Positions 1 through 11,350 of a DNA stretch of 64,000 nt are shown here, piece after piece. Location: the NCBI GenBank assembly GCA_010094045.1, contig ML986587.1, positions 124,001 through 188,000 on the forward strand, given 5' to 3'. Numbering within the stretch: the stretch's first letter is position 1; each line of letters starts with the position of its first letter. The translations under genes were made by a program, and so were the position numbers. Under the pieces are notes generated by a model. It had not been told where the DNA came from. It saw only the letters and a program-made list of their open reading frames with translations, and searched no databases. The DNA is from Lojkania enalia. Taxonomy: Eukaryota; Ascomycota; Dothideomycetes; Pleosporales.

Positions 1-1874
1 AATATTTGGCGCACAATGTGGACCAAGACGCTTCAAGAGCCAGCAGGTTCACGCTCCACATTCTCGTAGTGCATTGAGCGTTATTCCCTTGCCGTACTCA
101 TGGAAGAGTAGTTATCAGAATTTTGAGAAGGCTCATACCTAAGTATGACGCTAGGGTGTATGTCGTATATCGTATAGCGTCAGACTCCAATCATCTTGCA
201 TGTCTATAACGGTAATCCCTCCCACTCAGCGGGTCTATCAATTCCGGGGGCACTGCGCGTGCATACATAGACAGTTTTGTAGCGAAGTTTTCAGTCAACG
301 CCACATGTCGTATCTAGATAGCATAACATATGTGTTCAATGATAACTAGCGTTTTACCTACGCATCTTTGGATCTATTATATGACATCACTCTTCTTTTG
401 CCCCGCCGATGACGCGCGACATCTCAACGTGAAGTTCCTAGCCGCCTTTTTTTTTTTTTATTCGGCATTACGGTTATCTTCTATTTGACAGGGCTATTGC
501 GTGGGATTGCTTGGCTCGGATCATTGTCTATTGCTGGCGCTTGGCTTGGAGAGCTATGCGGTTTCGTGGTACGTGCTAATGATCGGCGTGGTAGCGGCAA
601 GTTTACCCACCGCGCACGGCTCGAGTAATGTAGTTAAAGCTGCGTGGAGGATGGGCAATTGATATCGAGATGCGAGCAAGTGAATGTCTGGAAGCCGAAA
701 TGGCGAGGCGAGGTCGGTTGGGTCTCGAGGTATGACGGGCAGTGATGCGGAATGACGGAAGCCGTCTGTGTGAGCCTACAGTACATTGTGCTGCGACACT
801 GGGTGGGGTTGTTGGTGTGTCTTGGCTGTGATCGGTGGGGACATGGGTTTCCGACGGATTGCAAAGGTAGAGATATGGGTTGGATGGCTAAGCTGCCACG
901 GGGTGTTTGGAATACCCGACCCAGATGCACAGAAGCAAATGGTAATTCAACGAGTCGTCCAATGCGCGTGATATACCCATTTCTGCACTAGCCAATACGG
1001 TGAGGGTATCGTTCACCTGGGCTGGGCTTCCTGAACCGGGAACTGGCTAGAAGCCCTGCGTTTAGGCCGAGCCTCGCCCCGCGAGACTATACCAACTACG
1101 AATTGATAAATGAGGGGAATGGGTGTGAGGGTTCTGGGGGTGGTGGTGGGGGTTTAAAGGGGGACCGAACGACCTGAGTGTTTAGTACGTGGGGGATCGG
1201 TTTATTATTTGGCGTACCTCTAACCATAGAACACGGTAGTATCTCGGGCGGACCTGCTGGACTCGTGAGAATGTCGGTCCGTTGATGAGACGAGGGATTT
1301 GGCCAAGAGTTGCAAGGTTATTTTCTGTTACAAAAGTATACCATGACCTCAGACTGTCCTTTGTGAGTGTCCTCTCGGAATACACAGTACTGAATTTCAC
1401 TGATTCTCTGGGGGTTCTGCTAGTGTTTGTAAAACGGGAGGGTTGATGTTGTACGGATAGGCGTGAGGGGGGATTAGTAATTTGGAGGATGACGTCCCTG
1501 GACTAGGCTGCGGAGCTATGCCTATTACTACTATACATCTACGCCTATAGTCAATGTAGTAATATTTTGCTACCTTTGGGATTTGAGCATTTGTAAGCAA
1601 GTGGGAATGCTACGATGGTTTGGGGGTTAAGTGCATGGATGGATAGTAGGACTAGTAGTTGGAGGGTGGAGGGGGGTTGATTGGAAATGCAAAGGCAGGG
1701 TTTTGGGTTGATAATTGGGAGTATGTGTTTATGTATGTATATGAAATTCCGATATAAAGAACGTTCGGGTCGTTTCTTGAAGTATATACCTTGGTGTCTC
1801 GGGCTAATTAATACAAGAGCAAAGAAAAAGAAAAAGAACAGTTACGGATTTGTCTATAATCATAATATTTAGCA
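1..1874. other. Intergenic, no gene supported
   Basis: No recognisable protein, tRNA or repeat was found here. Short open frames (for example near 634-991) overlap on both strands and show no family signature or plausible splice partners. There is a T-run near 450-460. The last few hundred bases before 1875 probably contain the epoxide hydrolase promoter and 5' UTR. Confidence 0.5.
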
Positions 1875-3095
1875 ATGTCCTCCACACCAGCACCCTTCCA
1901 GATCCACATCCCGCAAGAAAAATTAAATGACATCCAATCACGCATCCGCGACTTCCCATGGCAGGCTCTCTCCAGCTTCGACAACACGTGGGCACACGGC
2001 CCGCCGCCATCCGACATGCGCTCCCTCTGCGAATACTGGACTCAGGAATATGACTGGCGCAAGACCGAAGCTGCAATAAATAAACTTTCTCAATTCACCG
2101 CGACAGTTGGAGGTTTGGAAATCCATTTCGTGCACGAAAAGGGCAGTGGACCAAATCCACAACCCTTGCTCCTGCTACACGGCTGGCCCTATTCATTCCT
2201 CAGCTACGTCCATCTAATCCAGCGCCTCGCGCACCCGGAGCACCGAGGCGGAAACATCAACAACGCATTTACAGTCATCGTGCCCAGCCTCCCAGGCTTC
2301 GCCTTCTCGAAACTGCACTCCGCGAATCCTACCCCGGTGCCCCCGCAGAAAATTGCGGAACTCATGAACGAATTGATGGTGCAGGTACTGGGGTATAAGG
2401 AGTATATTTCCCACGGCGGCGACTGGGGCTCCTACATCTCCGAGCTCCTCGCCTTCAGGTTCCCCCAGCACTGCATCGGCATCCACATCACCATGAGTTC
2501 CATCCGGCACCACGGCGCCGCGCCGCGCAGTGGGTTTCCCGTTCTGGGAGCAAGCCCCGCAGAACTCAGCTTCGCAGCAAAAGAGAAGGATATTTGGGAG
2601 AAGGAGAAGGCGTATAATATGCTGCAGAGCACCAAGCCCATGAAGATTGCGTACGCGATGGCGGATTCGCCGGTCGGGATGCTGGCATATATTTTAGAGG
2701 CTTGGGGCGCATGGGCTGATTTAAGGGGTAAGAATTTGCTGGATAAGGTTGGGAGAGGAAGATTGCTGGATGAGGTTATGGTGTATTTGGTCACGGATTC
2801 GTTTGGCACGAGCACGTGGATCTATACGGCGGACTATAAACACGGGTCTTGGACGCTTCCAGAGGGGAAGAAGATTGAGGTTCCAGTGGGCGTGCTCGCG
2901 TGTCCGGATCCTGTGTTTCCGATGCCACCGAGGGAGGTGCTAGAGAGGAGTCGGTGGGTGGTGGCATGGAGAGACAGTGAGGTCGGGGGGCATTTCCCAT
3001 TTCATGAGGTTGGGAAGGTGCTTGTTGAGGAGTTGGGACAGTTTGGGGAGGGTATCAGGCGAGGGATCTGGGCGGATGAGAAGTGTCGGAAATAA
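1875..3095 (+). CDS. Epoxide hydrolase (alpha/beta hydrolase, microsomal type)
   Basis: Single-exon gene of 406 codons, the usual length for fungal microsomal-type epoxide hydrolases, which open epoxides with water to give vicinal diols. The N-terminal 110 residues match the epoxide hydrolase N-terminal lid domain. An HGWP oxyanion motif lies at residues 102-105, and the nucleophile is Asp183 in the GGDWGS elbow. The catalytic His is probably His373 in GGHFPFHE, close to the C-terminus, as expected. No signal peptide is visible, so it is probably cytosolic or membrane-associated. The ATG at 1875 gives the expected N-terminus. The substrate cannot be told; such enzymes serve detoxification or secondary metabolism, but no cluster partner genes lie beside it. 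Confidence 0.92.
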   Translation: MSSTPAPFQIHIPQEKLNDIQSRIRDFPWQALSSFDNTWAHGPPPSDMRSLCEYWTQEYDWRKTEAAINKLSQFTATVGGLEIHFVHEKGSGPNPQPLLLLHGWPYSFLSYVHLIQRLAHPEHRGGNINNAFTVIVPSLPGFAFSKLHSANPTPVPPQKIAELMNELMVQVLGYKEYISHGGDWGSYISELLAFRFPQHCIGIHITMSSIRHHGAAPRSGFPVLGASPAELSFAAKEKDIWEKEKAYNMLQSTKPMKIAYAMADSPVGMLAYILEAWGAWADLRGKNLLDKVGRGRLLDEVMVYLVTDSFGTSTWIYTADYKHGSWTLPEGKKIEVPVGVLACPDPVFPMPPREVLERSRWVVAWRDSEVGGHFPFHEVGKVLVEELGQFGEGIRRGIWADEKCRK

Positions 3096-4342
3096 TAATG
3101 GCTAATGGGTCTTCTTAGTGATGGAATAACGTATTTTTGGTTTAAGAGGACGATGGCGACTGATCAGTGACAGCAGCTTAAACGGTCGGATTCAGATAAC
3201 CTTTGGCAACAATGCATCTTTTAAAAAGCTGATATTTTGAGGCCAAGTAACAGGCCGTATAAATATCTATTACTACAATACCTTCCTCCTGTGACTTCAG
3301 AGTACTTCATCCCATTCGCATATTGTTTGCCAACAGATTCCATGCTCCACAACTGTCACTCAGGATAACTCATGCCCGGTAATAATTTAGTAAGTTGGCC
3401 ATATATGCTCCAAGAAGCGAAAAAAGTCTTTCTATTCCGTCACTACGACCAGATCCTTCGTGTCATGCTATATCTATCTTTCGTCACTAGTGTGCATGAT
3501 CGCAGGTAGCGTGGAATGCCAAGTTACTGAGTCTGTTTCACTACTCTATAATTTGAGGGCATCAGCTAGTAGTAATATTCCTTGAATATGCCGTAGGCGC
3601 TAGAACTGCGGATTACTGGCTCACTGAAGGAGCAGATATAAGTCAATAGTATGGGAAGTATCTTACAGTCATTTGAACGCTATATCGGCACTCTGGTGAC
3701 AAATTCATAAAGCCGAAAGCTCTAACGGCCGTAAGACAACACGAGGTCTAACAAACCGACAACTCTATCAGCCTGTAGATACTAGCCTTGCGTTCCTTCA
3801 ACGTAATGAGCACATCCCTTAATATTCCTTTAATTAATGGTGAGCCGGCCCGCCCATATTGTTTGATATTGTTTCCATTGTTAGTCAGACATGGTGGAGC
3901 ACTTAGAATAGTCTGTCTGTAACAAGAGATGTCTTGCTATTGTATTCTGTGAGAGGTAAGCATGGTTTTAAGCTTCCCCTATAGCCGCCGGATCGCTCCG
4001 AATCTGCGGTATCTATCTTTCAAATCAACTTGGCTCAGTATACACTATATTATACATCATTATTATCCATACTCCTGTAGTAGAAACACGGTAGTTGAGT
4101 CGTATCCTGATTGGTGTTTACTGGCGGACGATACTGAGACAAATCGCCGCGCCCTTCTGATATCCACATTTTCTAGCAAAAGTATAGGGACGTGGGAAAA
4201 ATCAAACACGTCCCTTCTAAAAGTGAGAAACCCTTCCACAAACATAAAGCCTGAGCTTGAACAGTACACAAATAAATTCACTTATGCAATTCTAAAACAC
4301 CCCTATGGACCCAAATCGGCTTGTTTTCCAAGCCATGCGGAT
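3096..4342. other. Intergenic, convergent 3' ends
   Basis: This is the space between two convergent genes. A 128-codon open frame at 3962-4348 runs into the 3' end of the esterase gene on the other strand. It has no family features, so it is treated as chance. No RNA gene or repeat was recognised. Confidence 0.5.
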
Positions 4343-6791
4343 TTATAACACCCCATCCTCCTCCCCGCCGGTGCCCATCAACCCGCCCGTCAGCCCCTTC
4401 ATTCTGCGGCCTAAAAGATCGTCCTCGCTAGCCAAACTAACAAGGCTCTTCCTCCTCCCCTCCCTATCCTTCCCGGCCCTCTTCCCCCTCCCCCTCCCCT
4501 TCCCCCTCACATTCGAGCCTCTATTTTCCTTGATTTCCTGGTCCTTTTGTGGCTTCACTTTGCCCGTACTTGGGTTCCTGATAACGCTCATCTCGAGCGG
4601 TCTATCGTCCTCTCCACTAGACGCAGTACCCGAACGATAATGATGCCGCCGATTATTGCTTAGTCCATTAACGACCTCCGCAAGACCTACCGTTGCTCCA
4701 GAACCAAAATAATCACTCCTTTCCCTCGCATGCTTGCGATGGCGGCCAGGATCTATCGTTGTCGGACTCCCCACCATACCATTCATTTCCGTTCTTTCGT
4801 CTCTCTCCGCCCAGGCAAAGGCCTCATTCATCCATCGCCCACATCGTAGTATATACTTCCAGCCCTCGGGAAACACGCTGACAAATTGTAGAAACCCGTG
4901 GCTGACGCCCTCGATGAGATCGACGTTTATCCAATCCTCTTCTTTGAATTCCCCTCGTGCCCAATCTAGACCCATTTCCTTGCCGTACAGCCATTCTGCG
5001 CGTTTCGCTTGGCGGAGACGGCCGGCAAAGATGACACTGTCGTCAACAAGCGGGTCGCGTTCCCCCGTTAATATCCACGTGCGCGGGAATTGTGCAAGCA
5101 GAGATTCGGGAGCCAGAAGAGGCGAGAGCAGGAAGTCGGTTGAGAAGTCAGGCCGGTTGTGAGGACCAACGTAGAGGATAATCATGGCGCGCATCATTTC
5201 AGGGGTGAGGATGCGATCATTGAAGTAGGATATCATGCTTGACATAGCAAGACGAGTTTTAATGGCGGCTGCTGGAGGTGCTGGCGTTGGGGTCACTAGT
5301 ACGGGGCTCTTCGGTACGACCGGTGTGCCATTGGCGGCTGGGGTCAAAGGTAATGGCAGTTCGACCGCATTATCGCTCAAGGCACTGTGCACCAGATTTC
5401 CTTTGGTTTCTGTTCGAGGAAGTGAAGTGGTATCTCGTCCAGTATGGGCTGCAGACAGACGAATCGTTGTTTGAGGGGATGTTAGAACACGCTCACTGGT
5501 AGGCGTTAGAGCCGAGGAATTGAGCTTTCGCATTGCGTTCACGCGCTCATCATTGTCGCTGTCTTCCTCATCAGACACACCAGGCGTATTTGGCGCAAGA
5601 TGCCGATAGTCGTCGCTTTTGCGGCGTAGAATGAGGCGGTTGGCTTTGCGGACTCGGCGGTCCCGAATGAGCGCCATTTGGTCGTCCGTCATCCAGTTGC
5701 CAATGTTCATGTCCAAAGCGGGATATATCAGGACACAGCCTACTGGGGGAGGAAGCTCGCGTTCACCCTGCCATCTTCGTGTCTCCGTCGAGCCAGTTTG
5801 AAGAATCATAAGGATCATGCCCACAGCAAGATTCCCACCCGCTGAGTCGCCCGACACAATAATTTTCGGTACATGTGCTCCAGATAGCCCTATGCATCGA
5901 CCTCGAGTCGCAATAATTGAATGGTAAACATCGTAGCATTCATTCAGCGCATACGGATACGGGAATTCGGGCGCCTTCCTATAATCCAAGCTCAGTACCG
6001 GCAATCCAGACTTGCCAGCCCAGCCCATGAGCTTGTCATCATGGTTCCTTGGATCCATAGCTACAAACCCCCCACCAGGGATATCCATAACAATCTTATC
6101 GAACTTCTTCAGCTGCGATAGCGGGCCATTGAAATACAACCACGCAATCACCGGGTCCTTGTACGAACTTTCTTTCGGCCTGGGTATCCTGATTTGACGT
6201 GGCGGGTACCTCATTAGTCGCGGTCGCAGTAAGTTTGTCATAGCTGCTAGATACGGCGTTGTCCCCTTGTTCCAGCTGACTCGTAGGTGATCCACGGTTA
6301 GTGTTCCTCTGATCTTGCGCACCTTCTCGTCCGCTTGCTCGGCGCATATCATATAGTATATGCTGAAAACGATGGACAAAAAATCCCGCAGTGCTCTGTT
6401 GCGAATCCGCATTGCGGACCAGAACCCCGCGTCCAATGCCGTTGTCACCCATGTTGCCCGAAAGTAGGAGCGCGAGTAGAGATTTGCGAGCGGCTCGGGG
6501 CATTCGAGGCCTACGAGCTTGCCGAAGTTGCGAGCGGCGTAGAGGTAGAGGAGCGTCACGACGACGGTTTGCCAGATGGTAAGCTTTCTGGACAAAAGGG
6601 CGGAGAGGCGGCGTAGGATGGGCGGGCCATGGCGGTTGCCTCTGTTCGACGTTAGTGTGGGTAAAGAGCATTGGGCAGACTGAAAGCAGGAATGCGTGCC
6701 TGTAGAGGTAGAAGGACCAGAACGATACTACTGCCAGAACCTGTATCTTTCGGAACTTGACCGACGGCCTGCCCAGTACATGATCAATCAT
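4343..6791 (-). CDS. Membrane-anchored hormone-sensitive-lipase-type esterase
   Basis: Alpha/beta hydrolase-3 family, probably an ER or vesicle ester hydrolase facing a lipid or acetyl ester. Two exons are inferred: 6791-6700 and 6641-4343 (796 aa). Exon 1 encodes a hydrophobic segment and ends YLYR; the join uses a GC-AG intron (6642-6699) with an ACTAAC branch site. Without it the long exon lacks an ATG in the right place. A second membrane-like segment follows at about residues 50-66. The catalytic set is complete: GGG oxyanion motif at 220-222, Ser297 in GDSAGG, Asp561 in GERDPLVDD, and His612 in VSHGF. A Ser/Pro/acidic low-complexity insert (about 366-500) separates Ser from Asp. The C-terminus is basic and Gly/Arg-rich. 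The fold is certain; the substrate and exon 1 are less so. Confidence 0.85.
6642..6699 (-). other. Inferred GC-AG intron of the esterase gene
   Basis: The reading frame of the hydrolase stays open upstream of its first TTG but has no ATG. Removing 58 bp that begin GCACGC and end GAACAG, with ACTAAC 9 bases before the acceptor, joins YLYR to GNRHGPP in frame. No GT donor in the neighbourhood gives the right phase. Seen directly: bases and frames. Inferred: that splicing occurs here. Confidence 0.55.
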
Positions 6792-7518
6792 CGCCACCGA
6801 ATAGGGAACCTATCCCCCATGCAAGTTAAGGAATGGATCCAGCGTGCTCCGTCCGTTGGAAATAGAACGGCTCGCAGCAGCATGAAAAGAGCGGACAAAG
6901 TCAAGAAAATACACACAGTGGGGAAGAGAGCAGGTCAGCCGTGGTCAGTCATGGTGTCAGTCACGATCAGGGCCCCAGTCCGGGAGCCGGAGTCGTGAAT
7001 TGCTGCGTCCTCGTTGGTCCGGGCCGCCAGCATGTGACGGATCTGAGGATGCCATGTGAAAGACGATGACATCGCTCCTCGGCTTTGTCCTTTGGCCTTA
7101 GTTGGGCTAGTGTGATGTGGCTAGTACCTAACCTGCGCCACATTCCTCCTTTCAGGCCTTGCGCTGCTTCCATCCAAACAACTTGATCTATTTCTGAAGC
7201 ATTATAAACAACAAGATGAAACCGACACGTTGACGTTCGTATGGCGGATCGACACACCATTGCATTTGCGCCACGCGACATCGGCAGGCTCTGTAGGGCA
7301 CTAAGGCCAAGGGGTTGTCCGAGTATCGCAGCACCAACAACTCCAACAACTCCATATCCGTATTCCATAACCCCAACACTTGTGAATTACATCCCGAATA
7401 TATACTGCCAGCAGCAACTTTTCATATTATATGGCTCTTCACACTCAATCTGAGACTAACACTGCGCTATCCATCCTTTCGAGCGACCTGACCTACGGAA
7501 CAAAAGAAGCAAATCGAA
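6792..7518. other. Intergenic, esterase promoter side
   Basis: About 730 bp between the HMG gene's 3' end and the esterase start, both on the minus strand. Open frames here (such as 6967-7368) are short, overlap each other and carry no family signature. Confidence 0.5.
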
Positions 7519-9586
7519 TCAAGCAGACTTCTCCCCAATGCCTTGAATCCACTCACTAACCTCAAACCCAACTCTCCTCAACGCACCCGCATCAAACTTG
7601 CTGCCCTTCTCTTTGCGGACCGTCATGCACCTCACTTCCTCGTTCAGATCCACAAGTTTAGCGGTACCCAGGCCATCTTTTGGATCATAACTGTGGATAT
7701 AGATGGTCAAGTCCGGACCAACGGTACCCCGCCAAAGCGTAGCTATCCACTGCCAGTGGTCCGTGGGACTGTATGCGTCTTGAATTGGAATGCATGACGT
7801 GTACACGTCGGAGGCACGGAGCTGGTAGGTTGGAAGAATGACAACGGGCTTGATGTGGTTCTCTGACTTGTTCTTCTGCTTTTGGCCCTCATCGTCGGAC
7901 TCTGAGATTGGCGTCGTGATGTACTTGACCATGTCCTTGCTCTTTCCATGCCACTCTTTGATCAGACCCAAGTAGTCCTCGAAGGTAACTTCTCCCTTAT
8001 CTTCCGGTCCTTTCGGAGGTTCACCCAAGCGGGGGCTATATTCCTTGTCTTTGGCGAGAAAGTCTTTCAGCCACTCCGACAGTTCGTACACTGCAATTGT
8101 GTCTTCGCCTTCAATTGCAATGATCGCCCCGCGCACCTGGATGGCAGGGCTCGTAGGACCAGGGTCCTTAAGTGGGGGTGTGATGCGGCCTAAAACTTTA
8201 ATTTTAACCGGAAAAGGCACGCTCATAACCATAGCTTCTACACTTCTACTCTGGTCATCGGTGTTGGGAACGAGCACATTGAGCCCCACAGATGCTCGTC
8301 GAGCAGTCCGTGGAGGGGGCATAGTTGCACTATTTGGAGTAGACTGTCGGAATAAAGCTATAGGGGGAAGGGAATCGCGGCGGATATGACCGTAATATTC
8401 ACCATCCCTGTGGCTGTTGCTTGTTGGAGCATGGTTATAGCGGCGCCTTTTTCCATCCGGTGTGGGCGGGCTGTATATTGCCTGGTCCTGCGAGGCTGTG
8501 ACTGTCTGAATGTGATTGAGACTTGAAAGGCTTGGTATGCGACGATGGTGTGCTGGTGATTCCAGACTGAGGCTGTTCATCATCGGTAAGTATTTTGTGG
8601 TGGGAGTATGGTTCTCGGAGATGTTAGGAGGGGGTAAAGTTGGAGTGGAAGCTGTAGATGATAGATAAGGGCTTGTGGGAGTTTTGATACTTCGGCCACC
8701 ACACTTGGGACACCAAAACTTGTCAATAGTGGTATGCTGTCCTGCAGGGTTCAATGTTGTCGAACTAGTCCTCCCAAAGCGGCGAGGCTGGTAACGATAG
8801 TCAGGGTACTGTTCCTGATGTCTGGCCTTTTCTTCCTAAATGGTCGAAGTTAGATACTACAGCATGTCTGATGTAGGAGGCTTGACTCACCACTGCCAAA
8901 TCTCGCCAGATCTTTTTCTGCGCCTCGCTTTCAGCTTTCCACTGCTCGCCGATGATTTTGGAAATCTCAGGATTTGCAAGTCCAGGATTGCGGGCGACGA
9001 TGGCATGCTGATGGTGCTGGCGATAAAGGATAAATGCTACAAAGAATCAGCGGCTGATGAATGCTAGCCCGCAAACAAAGCATAAGTTCTTTATCTCCAG
9101 AAATGCGCTACCACTCTGTTATGTCGAAATTGAGAAGAAGAAATCGGACTTACCATTCCTTGGGCGGGGTATTTTTAGTTCTGGATGACAGAGACAGACA
9201 TGCCTTGATAGCTCTCCAGACCCTGTTGAAGAAGCGCCCTGAACTGCCCTAGAGTCCACCGGACTATTGCCCTGCGGCTCCCTCCCATTCATCTCTTCCT
9301 CAATGGATGCGGCCCTCTTCCTCGTAATGCGAGGACACGGCGTGAACGAATTCAGCTGCTCCTCTTTGGTACCAACTGGGCTTGAGGTAGAACTCGACAG
9401 AGCATCATTGGCGCGGCTGGTTTTCTGCAGGCTTCGTGTTTGCTTCGCATTTTCCATATTCGATTGGGAAGCGCCGACCTTGGTATTCAACTTGACGTAC
9501 CTCCTCGGAATGCTGAAGAACGTCGCGATAGGGGGAGTGGGAGGGGACGGACGAACTGGTGGCGGCAGTATTCGACTCGCCAGCAT
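7519..9586 (-). CDS. HMG-box transcription factor (MATA_HMG class)
   Basis: Three exons: 9586-9154, 9036-8891 and 8835-7519, giving 631 aa; introns are 117 and 55 bp with GTAAGT and GTGAGT donors. The HMG box spans about residues 138-205: it opens IPRPRN, is interrupted by intron 1 after Asn, and continues AFILYRQHH and SKIIGEQWKAES. This is the mating-type/Ste11-like branch, a nuclear sequence-specific DNA-binding domain. A CPKC pair soon after the box could bind metal. A long Ser/Thr/Pro region follows, and the C-terminal 170 residues are again ordered-looking. The open frame extends upstream of 9586 but contains only TTG, so the ATG at 9586 is chosen. It resembles Ste11/FMF-1-type regulators of sexual development, but orthology cannot be shown. 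No MAT flanking genes (SLA2, APN2) are in the window. Confidence 0.88.
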
Positions 9587-10056
9587 TTTGGATGATTCTG
9601 GCCGCTGCTGATTTAGTGGGCTTCTTTGAAGACGAATTTCATTGTACAATGAATAGGAAAGACGGTGTGTACCAAGATTCTTTGCAAATCGACAGGTTCT
9701 TTGTAATTATTATCTCACCCCCCTGCAACAGTCGTAGCGCCTTGACCGCAGACCATAGACCGACTCAGTAATATAATTGTCCGGGCCAGATGCGGGAGTC
9801 GTGGATGCTCGCTAGACGCTTCTTTGTTCCCGGGCCACCCAAAGCGGCCAAGTCAGCCACGACTGGTCAGTGAGACATTCCAGCTCATGTTATGCAAGGA
9901 GACGACAATGCCACGACGGCACATAATAACCACGAACGAACTATGCACGAGCGAGCTGGAATGTAGCACCCTCCTGGAGAGAGGACGAAGCCTGCGATAG
10001 TCTTTGGGCTTGTCAAAGAATGGTCAAGTGCTAGACGTCGTCTCCCCAGTGGCATA
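9587..10056. other. Intergenic, HMG gene upstream region
   Basis: A 470 bp spacer holding the 5' side of the HMG gene and the 3' end of the SGNH gene. No separate gene or repeat is recognised. Confidence 0.5.
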
Positions 10057-11350
10057 TTAATATCCGGGAGGAAATTTCAGATCAAAGCCTGCGCTATTCT
10101 TGCCGTCCGTCTGACCTGGGGTCGAACCCTGCGAGGATCGGCCCTGGGGGTCGTTGATAGTTTTGTTTAAGCTCACTAGACGAGCGGCTTCGCGTCCTAT
10201 CAGCTCATGGGCAGGCCCACTAAGATGCATATCGTCCCTGATACCTGTTTAGGCTGAGACAATGCGTTTGTAGGTGGAGACCACTTACCAAAAGAGGTAC
10301 CGAGCTGGTTCGGAACACTTGTCGACATCGGCTGCTTGCAGCTCGTTCCCGTCCGGATTTAGGGGTAGGCAAGGTTGTTTAACTTCGTCGAAAAGCGATA
10401 TCTGATTGCCGACGATAGAGACGTCTGATAATAGCTGTGAATAAAGCTGGCTTGCCCGAACTTGGTACATGATGATAGCGTTAAAGTCTGGCATATAAAG
10501 ATCGCCGTGCCCCCATTTCGCCGCGGCCTGAGACAGAGCTGTATTCCAATATTTCCAAAGAAACACTGATTGGTGTTGACTCTGAGCGAAACTGCTAGAC
10601 GAATCATTCTTCTTCATTTGGAAACGGGGAAGAAATGTTACATCCGGAAGCTTGGGAATTATCACTCGTATGGGTTCACCGACATGCTCGGCAAGGACGT
10701 CGAGGTGGTGTAACAGCTCTTCGACACTCTGATCGATTGCGCGCATGGCGTCAATCCTCTCCAACGCGGAATACTCCAAAAGATCTATAATACCAAAGAA
10801 CACGGTGAATATAGTCCACTCTCTTTTCGTGGGCAGTCTTGGAATAAGCAATTTTTGCTTTTCGAAATCGATGAACTGTTGCACTTGTGCTTTGAAGTCA
10901 AACACAGTGAGGGTTCTATTCCTTTTGCTGAACGTTGCATTGGTAAGTATGTCGGAGTCAACAACTGATCCAATGGTAGGAACTTCCAAGTTTGACGGAA
11001 TAGAGCGAGCGTAATTGTCAATGCCGTCGCACGCTAGCTAGAAATTATTAGGGATAGTTCCACTCAAGACGCGTTTTTCGATTATTATTTACCTTTTCAC
11101 ATAGTGCCTCAGTCCACAAACCTCCCCGATCAGGGTCTTTGTGTTGAACAGTGGATTTAGGAGGTGGAGAGACGCAATAATCCCCAGTATCAGACCAACC
11201 ATCCCCAAAAACGACAAGGCGGCGCGAAGATCTTCGCCATGCTTTTAGGATACGGCCTTGGATATTTAACGAAGGCCGCCACCAGCTAATGAAGAAGATG
11301 GTTACGATCGCTGCCGCAGCTAAAACATGCAGCCTAGCTATGAATCTCAT
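10057..11350 (-). CDS. SGNH/GDSL-fold protein (CE16-like), possibly non-catalytic
   Basis: Three exons: 11350-11093, 11037-10289 and 10237-10057 (395 aa); introns are 55 and 51 bp. The product begins with a signal-anchor (MRFIARLHVL then a hydrophobic run to about residue 22), so it is probably secretory or membrane-tethered. The fold is recognised from block I VVFGDGWSDTGDY, the middle block FFGIIDLLEY and the C-terminal WDDMHLSGPAHELIG. In active SGNH enzymes block I reads GDS and block III GxND. Here they are GDG (49-51) and GIID (168-171), so the nucleophile and oxyanion Asn appear replaced, while the Asp-His pair (D337, H340) remains. Ser53 in WSD could be an alternative nucleophile. The last exon was found by splice logic and supplies the essential DxxH. 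Confidence 0.8.

Noticed and set aside
3962..4348. 128-codon plus-strand frame
   Set aside because: No domain, overlaps the 3' end of the esterase gene on the other strand; chance length for this composition.
8883..8889. Perfect TGACTCA heptamer
   Set aside because: It overlaps the GTGAGT splice donor of HMG intron 2, so it is explained by the splice site.
10110..10125. A tRNA B-box-like GGTTCGACCCC on the minus strand
   Set aside because: It lies inside the last exon of the SGNH gene, and there is no matching A box, acceptor stem or cloverleaf.
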